Below are positions 1 to 10,169 of a stretch of 64,000 bases of DNA, piece after piece; positions within the stretch are counted from its first letter, which is position 1, and every line of letters begins with the position of its first letter. Made by a program: the position numbers and the translations under genes. This stretch comes from Zobellia nedashkovskayae (GTDB lineage: Bacteria; Bacteroidota; Bacteroidia; Flavobacteriales; Flavobacteriaceae), in assembly GCF_015330125.1 (NCBI RefSeq), contig NZ_JADDXR010000002.1:868001-932000 (forward strand), written 5' to 3'. The notes beneath the pieces were generated by a model, which worked only from the letters and a program-made list of their open reading frames with translations, was not told where the DNA came from and did no database searches.

Positions 1-2
1 TT

Positions 3-2543
3 TACATCGGGAATGATTTCTATGAAGATGACTATCTATACGTCAACAATGGAGATGGCACCTTCACCGAAGACCTCGCATCTTACATAAAACATACCAG
101 TCGGTTTTCTATGGGCAATGATATTGCCGACATGAACAATGATGCCCTGCCAGATATTTTGTCTTTGGATATGCAGGCCTATGAACCTGAAATTTTAAAA
201 GCCTCTCATGGTGAAGACTCGTATGCTATTTTTAACTATAAACTGTCTTTTGGGTACCAACACCAATACGCCCATAATACCTTTCAACTGAATAGGGACG
301 GAAAGCACTTTAGTGAAATAGCAAGGTTAGCTGGTATTGAAGCTACCGATTGGAGCTGGTCCGTTTTGGCTAATGATTATGATTTAGATGGCAATAAAGA
401 CTTATTCATTTCCAACGGCATTTTCAGAAGGAGCAATGATATGGACTATATGCAGTTCCTTTCGGGTGATGAAGTTCAAAATCAACTGCGCTCTGGCAAT
501 TACGACTTCAGCGCAGCTTTAACGGATAAAATGCCGAGCTATCCGTTGCAGAATTTTTTCTTTAAGAATAATAATGGCCTCAGCTTTAAGAACACATCTA
601 CGGAATGGGGCGGCACAAAAAAAGGGTTTTCCAATGGAGCCACATATACAGATTTAGATAACGATGGTGATTTAGACTTGGTCGTCAATAACTTGAACGC
701 CAAAGCATCCATCTTAAAAAACACCACCGTAGAGAACGATAGTCTAAACAAAGGCTACCTAAGAATAAAATTAAAAGGCAAATCCGGTAACAGCTTCGGT
801 ATTGGGGGCAAAGTCACTATAAAAAATAAAGGCAAACAGCAGTACCAAGAGCTATTGAATGTTAGGGGTTACCTATCCTCTCCTCCTCCATATCTAAATT
901 TTGCCGTTACCAAGAATACCACTATTGATACCCTTTTGGTGCAGTGGCCCAATAAAGAAGAAACGGTTTTAACGGATGTCAACTCAAATCAAGAATTAGT
1001 TATAATACAAGAGAATTCGCCAGACTTTGAACTTCAAACCAAAGAAGCTCCTAAATCACTTTTCACCTCAATACAAAGCAGCGCACTGGGTGTTAATTAC
1101 AAACATCAGGAAAATCGATTTTATGAGTTCAACAGAGAACATTTAATTCCACATATGAATTCTACTTGGGGGCCACCAATTTCGGTAGGAGACCTCAACA
1201 ATGATGGTTTAGACGATTTTTTTGTTGGCGGAGCCCTAAACCAAGCATCTGAAATTTATCTACAGCGATCCAATGGTAAATTCACCAAATCAACCGCACT
1301 TCAAACCGATGCGCCTTCAGAAGATACCGCTTCAGAACTAGTGGACTTTAACGGTGATGGATATTTGGACCTTCTTGTTGGTAGCGGCAGTAACCAAGAA
1401 ATTAAGCCAGACCCTAAAAGCCTAACTCGCCTTTACATAAACAACGGAAAAGGCAACTTTACAAAACAAGGTAATTTCCCAAAAATCTATACCACCGTTT
1501 CTGATTTAGCCATTGCTGATTTTGATAAAGATGGAGATAGTGATATTTTTATATCCTCACGCTCCGTTCCCGGAAAATATGGCTCATCACCTGACTCTTA
1601 TTTACTTAAAAATGATGGGAAAGGAAATTTTTCGGTAGATGTTGAGTCGAAAAAGTATTTTGATAAATGCGGAATGGTCACTTCTGCCAAATGGGTAGAT
1701 TTAGATGGTAATGGTTGGGAAGACCTCGTTCTAGTAGGAGAATGGATACCCATTAAAATATATTATAACTCAAACGGAAGTCTCAGCCAAGCTGACCCAG
1801 AGGCGAATTCCTTACAGCTTTCAAATGGTTGGTGGAATACAGTAGAATACGGAGATTTTGATAATGATGGTGATATTGATTTGGTAGCCGGCAACCTTGG
1901 ACTAAACTCAAAATTAAGGGCAACCGAAAATCAACCCGTGCAGATGTACTATGCCGATTTTGATAAAAACGGTTGGCCAGAAGGGGTGACGACTCACTTT
2001 ATCAATGGAAAAGAACATGTATTTTCCTCCAAGAGCCTTCTAGAAAAACAGATGGTATACCTGCGTAAAAAGTTTACTACCTACAGTGCCTTTGCTCAAG
2101 CAGACTTTAAAGAAATTTTTACACCAAAAGAATTACAAAGCGCCAAGACTTTAAGAGCGTATGAATTCAGAACATGTTTTATTGAAAATCTTGGGGACAA
2201 GAAATTTAAACTTACGCCCCTCCCAACGGCGGCGCAATTCTCTACAGTAAATGCCATTCATAAACTAGATTATGACCAAGACGGAAAGTTAGACCTATTA
2301 CTTGGAGAAAATTTCTATGATGCCAATACAGAATTAGGAAGATATGATGCTGGCTATGGCACACTTTTGAAAAATAATGGGAATGGTACGTTTAAAGAAA
2401 AATCTATCTCCCAATCAGGATTACTCCTAAACAGACAGACAAGGCATATAAAAACCCTTACCAATAAAAAATACGGAAAGTTACTGGTTATCAGCAACAA
2501 TAATGATAGCCTTCAGTTTTATAGGCAACCTACTTTTAAGTAG
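3..2543 (+). CDS. FG-GAP/VCBS repeat protein with ASPIC/UnbV domain, 5' truncated by window edge
   Basis: The reading frame is open from base 3, so the gene enters from outside the window; the first internal ATG at 111 is not its start. At least eight Ca-binding-type repeats of the form DxDxDGxxD are visible (for example DYDLDGNKDLF, DLDNDGDLDL, DFNGDGYLDL, DFDNDGDIDL, DYDQDGKLDL), as in beta-propeller FG-GAP/VCBS proteins. An ASPIC/UnbV-like segment (GIGGKVTI, RGYLSSPPPYLNF, VQWPN) lies near residues 260-320. The family (CRTAC1-like) is secreted or surface-exposed and often sits beside SusCD genes in marine Bacteroidota; a glycan-binding role is inference. The sulfatase follows 97 bases downstream. 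Confidence 0.85.
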   Translation, partial: YIGNDFYEDDYLYVNNGDGTFTEDLASYIKHTSRFSMGNDIADMNNDALPDILSLDMQAYEPEILKASHGEDSYAIFNYKLSFGYQHQYAHNTFQLNRDGKHFSEIARLAGIEATDWSWSVLANDYDLDGNKDLFISNGIFRRSNDMDYMQFLSGDEVQNQLRSGNYDFSAALTDKMPSYPLQNFFFKNNNGLSFKNTSTEWGGTKKGFSNGATYTDLDNDGDLDLVVNNLNAKASILKNTTVENDSLNKGYLRIKLKGKSGNSFGIGGKVTIKNKGKQQYQELLNVRGYLSSPPPYLNFAVTKNTTIDTLLVQWPNKEETVLTDVNSNQELVIIQENSPDFELQTKEAPKSLFTSIQSSALGVNYKHQENRFYEFNREHLIPHMNSTWGPPISVGDLNNDGLDDFFVGGALNQASEIYLQRSNGKFTKSTALQTDAPSEDTASELVDFNGDGYLDLLVGSGSNQEIKPDPKSLTRLYINNGKGNFTKQGNFPKIYTTVSDLAIADFDKDGDSDIFISSRSVPGKYGSSPDSYLLKNDGKGNFSVDVESKKYFDKCGMVTSAKWVDLDGNGWEDLVLVGEWIPIKIYYNSNGSLSQADPEANSLQLSNGWWNTVEYGDFDNDGDIDLVAGNLGLNSKLRATENQPVQMYYADFDKNGWPEGVTTHFINGKEHVFSSKSLLEKQMVYLRKKFTTYSAFAQADFKEIFTPKELQSAKTLRAYEFRTCFIENLGDKKFKLTPLPTAAQFSTVNAIHKLDYDQDGKLDLLLGENFYDANTELGRYDAGYGTLLKNNGNGTFKEKSISQSGLLLNRQTRHIKTLTNKKYGKLLVISNNNDSLQFYRQPTFK

Positions 2544-2640
2544 TATGTATCTGCGGAGACATTTCTTGTACTGACAGAAACAAAAGTTTAGTCTCCAATA
2601 GCTTTCTTTGAATGATTGAAACCTATATCATTTTAAATAA

Positions 2641-4122
2641 ATGAAAAAACAACTTTTTAATTCGCCCGTAATTATATTGGTTTTATCTGTACTCCTATTT
2701 TCTAATTGTGGTACAAAAGAAAAACCAACCCAGGTGGAAGAGCAGTCCAACAACTCGCCCAACATCATTCTCTTTGTTTCAGATGACCATGGAACCGATG
2801 CAATTGGTGCCTACGGGAATAAAGTCATTAAAACACCAAACCTAGACCAACTTGCTGCCGAAGGCGTTCGTTTTAATAATGCCTATTGTACCAGCGCCAG
2901 TTGTGCTGCAAGTAGGTCTGTTATACTCACTGGACTTTATGGTCATGCTACGGGTTCTTATGGACATGTTCACGACTACCATCATTTTAGCAGTTACGAC
3001 AATATAAAATCTTTACCCGTCCTTCTTGAAAATTCAGGTTACGAAACGGCCAGAATTGGCAAATACCACGTTGCGCCAGAATCAGTTTATCATTTTCAAA
3101 AAGTTTTGGAGGCAGACCCACGAAATACCGTAGAAATGGCGGAGCAGTGTAAAGAAGTTCTCAATTCCGATAAACCATTCTTTCTCTATTTCTGTACGGA
3201 TGATCCGCACCGTGGCGCTCCTTTTGAATCAGACCCATGGAATCTACCGAACAGCTTTGGTAATAAAAAAGAAGGATACGAAGGGGTTGAAACCATTACA
3301 TATGACCCAAAAGATGTGGTTGTTCCTAGCTTCCTCCCAGATAGTCAAGAAAGCCGTGAAGAAATTGCTCAATACTATCAAAGTGTTTCTAGAATAGACC
3401 AAGGTTTTGGCAAGCTCATGAAAATGCTCAAAGAAACGGGCAAAGACAAAAACACCATCGTTATTTATATTTCGGACAACGGTATGGCTTTCCCAGGTGC
3501 TAAAACTACCGTTTACGAACCAGGCATTAAATTACCCTGTATTATAAAAGACCCCTTGGCCAACCTCAAAGTTGGCTCGGTAAACAATGCCCTTGTTTCA
3601 TGGACGGACCTTACGCCTACTATTCTGGATATGGCAGATGTTACCTACGATTCCAACGAATTTCATGGCAAATCTTTCAAAAAAATAATGGGAGAGGAAA
3701 ATCCTAAAGGGTGGAATGAAGTTTATGCTTCTCATACCTTTCATGAAATTACCATGTACTACCCTATGCGGGTTGTAAGGAATAAAAATTATAAACTTAT
3801 TAGAAACATTGCATGGCGTCAAGAATACCCATTTGCATCAGACCTTTGGGCTGCATCTACATGGCAAGAGGTATACCGAAGCGATAAGGAATTCTTTGGC
3901 AAACGAAAGGTTAAAGACTATCTCTTTAGACCTGAATTTGAATTATTTGACCTATCTAATGACCCAGACGAGAGTAAAAATTTAGCGAATGATAAAAACT
4001 ATGCAGAGGTTTTAGAAGCTCTAAAAAACAAAATGAAAGCTTTTCAATTAAAAACCAAAGATCCTTGGCTCATTACTTGGGACCATGACAATTCTTTACA
4101 AGGCACCGGTGTGAACCTCTAA
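2641..4122 (+). CDS. S1-type sulfatase, predicted lipoprotein, with C-x-A-x-R maturation motif
   Basis: This 493-aa protein belongs to the formylglycine-dependent sulfatase family (S1, heparan-N-sulfatase-like architecture). A signal sequence ends in a lipobox-like LFSNC with Cys23. Metal ligands appear in FVSDDHG, and the nucleophile motif is CAASRSVILTG with Cys88 as the expected formylglycine. The position normally held by Pro is Ala, which differs from the C-x-P-x-R motif of the other five sulfatases here. YISDNG near residue 280 is the second metal-binding region. IGKYHV replaces the more usual GKWHLG. It hydrolyses a sulfate ester on a glycan, exact position unknown. The GH110 gene follows after 9 bases, so the two are probably co-transcribed. 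Confidence 0.9.
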   Translation: MKKQLFNSPVIILVLSVLLFSNCGTKEKPTQVEEQSNNSPNIILFVSDDHGTDAIGAYGNKVIKTPNLDQLAAEGVRFNNAYCTSASCAASRSVILTGLYGHATGSYGHVHDYHHFSSYDNIKSLPVLLENSGYETARIGKYHVAPESVYHFQKVLEADPRNTVEMAEQCKEVLNSDKPFFLYFCTDDPHRGAPFESDPWNLPNSFGNKKEGYEGVETITYDPKDVVVPSFLPDSQESREEIAQYYQSVSRIDQGFGKLMKMLKETGKDKNTIVIYISDNGMAFPGAKTTVYEPGIKLPCIIKDPLANLKVGSVNNALVSWTDLTPTILDMADVTYDSNEFHGKSFKKIMGEENPKGWNEVYASHTFHEITMYYPMRVVRNKNYKLIRNIAWRQEYPFASDLWAASTWQEVYRSDKEFFGKRKVKDYLFRPEFELFDLSNDPDESKNLANDKNYAEVLEALKNKMKAFQLKTKDPWLITWDHDNSLQGTGVNL

Positions 4123-4131
4123 AAATATAAG

Positions 4132-5958
4132 ATGAAAAATTTCAAATTTACACAGACAGTTTACTTGTTTGCTATCCTAATTTTCGGAGTATTTAATCTT
4201 ACGGCACAGCAGACTATTCACATAAAACCCGAAGCCGAGGACATGACACCTATAGTCCGCAAAGCTTTGGAAAATACTACTGATAAGAATCTAACCTTAG
4301 TTTTTGAAAAAGCCACTTATAATTTTTTACCTGATTACGCTACTCAGCAATACTCTTATATCACCAACCATGGAAATGGGCTAAAGAACATCATTTTTTT
4401 ATTGGAAGATTTTGATTCGGTAACGATAGAAGGCAATGGTGCTGAATTCATGTTTCACGGTCAAGTAGCTCCTTTTCAGATTCGGAACTGCAATCAACTT
4501 ACAGTCAAAAATCTAAAAATGGACTGGGACATTCCTTTTCTTTTTCAAGGGGAAGTGCTAGCCGTAGACAAAATAGAGGGGTGGCGAGACATCAAACCCT
4601 TTACTAATGGATTTTCTTGGGAGCTTAAAAAAGACCGTATTTTCTTCCCTAATGTAGATGGATTTTCATTTCCAGAATTGGGAAGCACATTAGCATTTAA
4701 TGCTGAACACAAAAGGGTTGCCCATGGTGCTTGGGATATGAGCAGCCGCCCGCGTTGGGTGGAAGAGCGCCCTAATGGTGTACTTCGTTTTTATGAACAT
4801 TTAAAACAATATCCGCCAATTGGTTCTATTTTAAACTCCAAAGGAGACCATGACCACAACCGTTATGCTCCGGCTTTTCAAATTACTACTTCAAAAGATA
4901 TTTACTTAGAGGATATAACTATTCATCACGCCTTGGGAATGGGTTTTCTATTCGAACGAACCGAAAATATAACCATCAACAATTGTGGTATTTATGTCCG
5001 TGAGGGTTCTGACCGTGTAGTTTCTACGATTGCCGATGCTACTCATTTTGCGAATTGCAAGGGTGATATTCTAATAGAGAATTCGACTTTTAAACATATG
5101 TTGGATGATGGCACCAATGTACACGGAACCTATGTGGTTGTAAATAAAATTTTGGATAAACACACCCTACGAGTTTCCCTTCAACATTTTGAACAAATGG
5201 GATTTGAGTTTGCTGCTTCCGATGATCAAGTCTGGTTCATTCAACAACCAAGCCCCAAAAGAGCTTCGGAAAATGTGGTTGCCAGTGTTTCCGTTGTTAA
5301 CGACAAATACTCGGACATCGTTTTTAAAAATGAACTTCCTGCTGATTTAGTCGTGGGAGATATTTTGGAAAACAAAACGTGGAACCCCACTTTCACCATG
5401 CGTGGCTGTACCATAAAAGACCACAGGGCACGGAATATTGTTTTAAAAACACCTTTAAAAACCGTTATAGAGAACAACAATTTTTCATCTATGATGTCAT
5501 CCATTTTCTTTAGGGGAGAAACCTATTTTTGGTATGAATCTGGCGCCGTTGAAGATGTATTGATACAGAATAATAATTTTGAATATTGCGCTTACAGCGG
5601 AATGGAGCATGTTATTTTAAATATCACTCCACGCCTTGGAAAGACTTTTAACCAGACGGAAATATACGACCGAAACATCAGGTTCATCAATAACAACATT
5701 AAAACTTTTGATAATAGGATTGTATGGGCGGACCGCGTAGACGGACTCACCATAGCGGGTAATGTAATTGAACAGACGAACATGGCACCTTCATTACACC
5801 CTGATGGATATCAATTCGATTTTAAAAATTGTATAAACTTAGAGATTTCAAACAATAGCTATAAAGGTAATACAGATAAGGTTCTTAAATCAGAAGGAAT
5901 ATCCGCTGAAAAAGTAAAATACAAACATAATAAAGGGTTTGCTAAAATTAAAAAATAG
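4132..5958 (+). CDS. GH110-like alpha-1,3-galactosidase, first paralogue
   Basis: A 608-aa secreted right-handed parallel beta-helix protein; the signal peptide ends around FNLTAQQ. It matches GH110 by the pair of motifs IADATHF and MLDDGTNVHGTY. The three carboxylates that I recall as catalytic in characterised GH110 enzymes (one Asp followed 23 and 24 residues later by an Asp pair) are present as D302, D325 and D326 with exactly that spacing. GH110 enzymes are inverting exo-enzymes releasing terminal alpha-1,3-linked galactose. Repeated helix-turn patterns (TIEGNGA, TINNCGI, ILIENSTF, VIENNNF, VLIQNNNF) support the fold. It lies 9 bases after a sulfatase and 163 bases before its paralogue, which points to sulfated galactans. 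Substrate is inference. Confidence 0.86.
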   Translation: MKNFKFTQTVYLFAILIFGVFNLTAQQTIHIKPEAEDMTPIVRKALENTTDKNLTLVFEKATYNFLPDYATQQYSYITNHGNGLKNIIFLLEDFDSVTIEGNGAEFMFHGQVAPFQIRNCNQLTVKNLKMDWDIPFLFQGEVLAVDKIEGWRDIKPFTNGFSWELKKDRIFFPNVDGFSFPELGSTLAFNAEHKRVAHGAWDMSSRPRWVEERPNGVLRFYEHLKQYPPIGSILNSKGDHDHNRYAPAFQITTSKDIYLEDITIHHALGMGFLFERTENITINNCGIYVREGSDRVVSTIADATHFANCKGDILIENSTFKHMLDDGTNVHGTYVVVNKILDKHTLRVSLQHFEQMGFEFAASDDQVWFIQQPSPKRASENVVASVSVVNDKYSDIVFKNELPADLVVGDILENKTWNPTFTMRGCTIKDHRARNIVLKTPLKTVIENNNFSSMMSSIFFRGETYFWYESGAVEDVLIQNNNFEYCAYSGMEHVILNITPRLGKTFNQTEIYDRNIRFINNNIKTFDNRIVWADRVDGLTIAGNVIEQTNMAPSLHPDGYQFDFKNCINLEISNNSYKGNTDKVLKSEGISAEKVKYKHNKGFAKIKK

Positions 5959-6121
5959 CAAACTTTCATTCACTATTAGACAACTATATTGGGTTTTAAG
6001 CCCCGTAAAATCAGTGGTTTGAATAGCCGCAGACATCATATTTACCCCTGACGACAAATAAACTTCAATGAACCTATAATTTGCCGTGTATTAAATGACC
6101 TCGTCAAACTATTAGAAAATT

Positions 6122-8005
6122 ATGCGAATAACTATAGCCTTCTGGTCCGTTCTTATACTGGCTTTAATATCTTTAAATAGTAACGCCCAACAGAATAGTG
6201 GCGAGCAAGTGCTTTTTACTACTTCTATTTCAGATGATGCTACTCCCGCAGTTTTAGCACGCATAATGATTGCCGATAAAGAACCTATTTCCGAAATAAA
6301 ATTCGAAAAAGGCACCTATCACTTTTATCCGGATAAGGCTTACGAACGTTTTACCCGTATTTCTAACCATGATGATGTTATGGCCAAAACGGCCATGCCT
6401 CTTTTAGGTTTTGATAATCTTACTATTGATGGCCAAGGCTCTACGTTTATTTATCACGGCAGAATGATTCCTTTTCTCATTGAGAGCTCCAAAAATATTA
6501 CCGTACAAAATGTTACCATAGATTGGGCCATGCCTTTTCATAGTGAAGGAACCATTGTAGCCAATGACGAGAAGAACAACTCATTCGATATTCAATTTTC
6601 CGATGAATATCCGTACGAAATTAGGAATGAACAGTTAATTTTTATCAAAGAATTTTATGAGCATGATTTAGGGCAATCTATTCTTTACGACCCTGAACGA
6701 AAAGCAATTGCTTTTAATACGGAAGCTTATACATCCATAACAACTATTAGAAACTCAAAAGTACAGCATAACGTAGACAAAATAAATTACAAGTATAAAA
6801 CTGACCCACGCTCTAAAGTAGAAAAAGTTCGTGGGAAAGAAGATAATTTACGGGTAGAAGAATTAAAGCCTGGCACGGTCCGCATTTTCAATCACAGGAA
6901 AAAATTACCACCTGTAGGCATGATTTTAGTTTGTAAAGGAGACCAAAGTTTAAATCGGTTGGCTCCAGCATTTCGTGTTACAGGAACGGATGGTTTTAAC
7001 GCCAACAATATAACGGTACACCATGCTGGTGGCATGGGCTTGATAGCCGAAAATTCTTCCGACCTTATTTTGGATGGTTTTCATGTAAAACCTTCTCATG
7101 GAAGAATGGTTTCGACCTCTGCAGATGCAACACATTTTGTAGGCTGTCGTGGCAAAGTAGTACTAAAAAACTGTACGTTCAACAATCAATTGGATGATGC
7201 CACCAACGTTCATGGCACATACCAAGAGGTAATCGATATTTTAGGCGATAATAGCATTGGTGTGCGTATGGGTCATGCACAGCAACAAGGTTTTGCCATA
7301 GGAAAGGTGAACGACACTATTGGGTTGGTAGACCTTCAGAAATCATTTTTTGGTTACAATCATCTTACTTTAAAAAGTATTACCCCTATCAATGGGAGGT
7401 ATCAGATTATTACGTTCAATGAAAACCTACCTTCAACTTTAAAAGTTGGTGACCTTATTGAAAACTTAGAAGGCTATCCTGATCTATTGGTTCAAAACTG
7501 TACTATAAGTCGGAATAGGGCTCGTGGTTTATTGATATCCAATCCTAAAAAAACCTTGATTGAAAATAATTTCTTCAGTACAGAAATGGAAGCTATCTTA
7601 GTACCTGTAGAGAGTAGCCATTGGTTTGAATCAGGCAATGCTGCCAATCTTACTATTAGAAACAACACGTTTCAGGACAGTCAACACAGCGGATTTAATA
7701 GAGGTGTAATTCGTTTTGTTACCGATGATGACAACAACAACATCGCCTTTAAAAACATTCAGATAACTGATAACAAATTCAATCAATTTGACAACATGAT
7801 ATTGGAAATCTCAAATGTTGATGGATTGTTATTTGAAGGGAACAAAATTACCAATTCCGGTACCTTCCCAATGTTACATCCCACTAATCCTGCTATTCGT
7901 GTAAAGGCCTCAAAAAATATAGTTTTCAAGAAAAATGAATACAAGGGAAAGGCAAAGAACATACTAGAGACTGATGATTCTATGCCCAAACTAAAATTTC
8001 GATAA
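6122..8005 (+). CDS. GH110-like alpha-1,3-galactosidase, second paralogue
   Basis: A 627-aa secreted beta-helix protein with a signal peptide ending near LNSNAQQ. It carries the same GH110 core as its neighbour: SADATHF and QLDDATNVHGTYQEV, giving D335, D358 and D359 with the conserved 23/24-residue spacing. The two proteins are clearly homologous but strongly diverged; this one has about 20 more residues, including a basic, charged stretch near residues 215-245 (KYKTDPRSKVEKVRGK) that the first lacks. This suggests different substrates or sulfation tolerance rather than simple dosage. It starts a probable operon with the three sulfatase genes that follow at gaps of 31, 15 and 43 bases. The upstream 163 bases hold no convincing promoter. 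Confidence 0.86.
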   Translation: MRITIAFWSVLILALISLNSNAQQNSGEQVLFTTSISDDATPAVLARIMIADKEPISEIKFEKGTYHFYPDKAYERFTRISNHDDVMAKTAMPLLGFDNLTIDGQGSTFIYHGRMIPFLIESSKNITVQNVTIDWAMPFHSEGTIVANDEKNNSFDIQFSDEYPYEIRNEQLIFIKEFYEHDLGQSILYDPERKAIAFNTEAYTSITTIRNSKVQHNVDKINYKYKTDPRSKVEKVRGKEDNLRVEELKPGTVRIFNHRKKLPPVGMILVCKGDQSLNRLAPAFRVTGTDGFNANNITVHHAGGMGLIAENSSDLILDGFHVKPSHGRMVSTSADATHFVGCRGKVVLKNCTFNNQLDDATNVHGTYQEVIDILGDNSIGVRMGHAQQQGFAIGKVNDTIGLVDLQKSFFGYNHLTLKSITPINGRYQIITFNENLPSTLKVGDLIENLEGYPDLLVQNCTISRNRARGLLISNPKKTLIENNFFSTEMEAILVPVESSHWFESGNAANLTIRNNTFQDSQHSGFNRGVIRFVTDDDNNNIAFKNIQITDNKFNQFDNMILEISNVDGLLFEGNKITNSGTFPMLHPTNPAIRVKASKNIVFKKNEYKGKAKNILETDDSMPKLKFR

Positions 8006-8036
8006 CACAATGTTTCAGTAAACAGAAATAAATACT

Positions 8037-10154
8037 ATGTCGCATTTAAAAACTTCATTACATTTTTTAACCATCATCTTATTTAGCACCGTGTTTTGTT
8101 CCTTCGCTCAACAAGAACCAAAACCAACTAAAACTGAAGAGGCCACAAAGAAACCTAACATCATCTATATTCTTACAGATGATTTGGGGTATGGAGACAT
8201 TGGTGCATTTTTTCAAAACCAAAGAAAAGAAACAGATGACCGTAGCGAGCCTTATGCATTAACCCCACATTTGGACAAAATGGCTTCGGAAGGTGCTATG
8301 CTTACCAATCATTATACGGCGGCGCCTGTATGTGCACCATCACGCTCATCGGTACTATTAGGTGTTAGCCAAGGGCATGCTAATGTTCGCGATGGTCAGT
8401 TTGACAAAGCTTTAGCAGATAATAATACGCTTGGTAACATAATGCAACGCGCAGGTTATACAACGGCCGCAATCGGAAAATGGGGTCTTCAAGGCTCTAG
8501 TAAATGGTCAGAAAACGGCGATTCATGGCCGGCACACCCCAACAATAGAGGTTTTGATTACTACTATGGCTATATGCGTCATAGGGATGGTCATGAACAT
8601 TATCCCGTTGAAGGTGTGTACCGCGGTAAAAAAGAAGTTTACGAGAATAAAAATGAAGTAAGTAAAGGGCTGGACAAATGCTATACAGGCGATTTATGGA
8701 CAGCCGTTGCTAAAAAATGGATTGTAGAACAGGTGCAGAAAAAAGAAAAGCAAGAACCTTTCTTTATGTACTTAGCTTTTGATACTCCCCATGCTGTTCT
8801 AGAACTCGCAACGCAAGCCTACCCCGAAGGAGGAGGTTTAAATGGCGGATTGCAATGGGTTGGAAAACCAGGAAATATGATTAATACAGCTTCAGGTGAA
8901 GTGGATTCATACATTCACCCTGATTACGCTAATGTTACTTATGACCATGATAAAGACCCAAGTACTCCAGAGGAGGCATGGCCAGATGTATACCAACGTT
9001 ATGCAAGTAGCACAAGACGAATTGACAATGAAGTGGGCGATTTACTTCAATTACTGAAAGACCTTAATATAGACGAAAATACATTGGTTATTTTTAATTC
9101 GGACAACGGCCCTTCTATGGAGTCTTATCTGGAGGAAGAATATGCAGCCGACTTTTTTAATAGTTTCGGACCTTTTGACGGCATCAAAAGAGATGTTCTT
9201 GAAGGTGGTGAACGCACCCCTTTAATTGCGCGCTGGCCTAACAATATCCCAGCTAACCTAGTTATAGAATCACCAAGTATTTCTTACGACTGGCTTCCCA
9301 CTTTTACTGAAGCTGCAGGTTATCCGGCTCCAGCAAATAGCGATGGGGTTTCTCTTCTACCAAGCCTAACCGGCAAAGGTAAACAACAGGAAAGCCTTAT
9401 TTACGTAGAGTACAACCAAGGTGGAAAAACTCCTAAATACGAAGAATTTTCACCAAACAACCGTGGTAGACTACGCAAGCAGATGCAAATGATGCGCGAA
9501 GGTGATATTGTTGGGTTGCGTTACAATATTCAAGGAGCAGATGACGACTTTGAATTCTACAATGTTGTGGAAGACACACACCAAACCTTAAACTTGGCAA
9601 CCTTAACAAATATGGAAGCCCTTCAACTACAAATGAAGGAACGTGTTCTTCAAGTACGCATGCCAGATACGAACGCTGCCAGACCATATGACAATGCCGC
9701 AGTTTCGGCAGTTTCAGTACATAATCTAAATAGTGGCTTGAAATGGAGCGCCTTTAAAAACACTGCGCCTTGGTTGCCGAAAGTTGATGATTTAGCTCCT
9801 ATAGAAAGTGGTAAATCCGGAACAGCAACATTGAAAGAAATTGAAAATAAAGGAGATATTTTTCTATTTGAAGGCTTTATTAAAGTCCCTACAGCAGGTA
9901 GTTACACCTTTTCCTTAAGCGCTTCTAGCAATACCTTTGTCCGCATTCATGAAGCAAGTGTTATTGATGCTGATTATGGTTATGAAGCTGGCTCTGTAAG
10001 AGAAGGCACCATGAAGCTAAAAGCAGGTTATCATCCTATTCGGATTTATTCTAAAAAGAAAACAGGAGTACAAAACACTCTAGATTTAAAGTGGAGCGGC
10101 CCATCCATTAAGAAAGGCAACATTCCTGAATCTGTATTTTACTCTAAAAATTAA
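8037..10154 (+). CDS. S1 sulfatase with C-terminal PA14-like domain
   Basis: A 705-aa secreted protein whose signal peptide ends near FCSFAQQ. The sulfatase domain spans about residues 40-530: metal-binding YILTDDLGYGD, nucleophile motif VCAPSRSSVLLG with Cys99 as formylglycine, and FNSDNGP near residue 355. The usual active-site GKWHLG appears as GKWGLQG, a variant I associate with some S1 subfamilies. From about residue 562 there is an extra domain (FEGFIKVPTAGSYTF, LKAGYHPIRIYS, LDLKWSGPS) that reads as PA14/GLEYA-type beta-sandwich, probably carbohydrate-binding. The protein is therefore longer than the 450-550 residues of ordinary S1 enzymes. The next sulfatase follows after 15 bases. 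Confidence 0.9.
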   Translation: MSHLKTSLHFLTIILFSTVFCSFAQQEPKPTKTEEATKKPNIIYILTDDLGYGDIGAFFQNQRKETDDRSEPYALTPHLDKMASEGAMLTNHYTAAPVCAPSRSSVLLGVSQGHANVRDGQFDKALADNNTLGNIMQRAGYTTAAIGKWGLQGSSKWSENGDSWPAHPNNRGFDYYYGYMRHRDGHEHYPVEGVYRGKKEVYENKNEVSKGLDKCYTGDLWTAVAKKWIVEQVQKKEKQEPFFMYLAFDTPHAVLELATQAYPEGGGLNGGLQWVGKPGNMINTASGEVDSYIHPDYANVTYDHDKDPSTPEEAWPDVYQRYASSTRRIDNEVGDLLQLLKDLNIDENTLVIFNSDNGPSMESYLEEEYAADFFNSFGPFDGIKRDVLEGGERTPLIARWPNNIPANLVIESPSISYDWLPTFTEAAGYPAPANSDGVSLLPSLTGKGKQQESLIYVEYNQGGKTPKYEEFSPNNRGRLRKQMQMMREGDIVGLRYNIQGADDDFEFYNVVEDTHQTLNLATLTNMEALQLQMKERVLQVRMPDTNAARPYDNAAVSAVSVHNLNSGLKWSAFKNTAPWLPKVDDLAPIESGKSGTATLKEIENKGDIFLFEGFIKVPTAGSYTFSLSASSNTFVRIHEASVIDADYGYEAGSVREGTMKLKAGYHPIRIYSKKKTGVQNTLDLKWSGPSIKKGNIPESVFYSKN

Positions 10155-10169
10155 AAGGACCATAGCAAC

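Noticed and set aside
5959..6121. TATAATTTG between the two GH110 genes as a promoter
   Set aside because: It is one base off the TAnnTTTG spacing and has no -33 TTTG at the expected distance.
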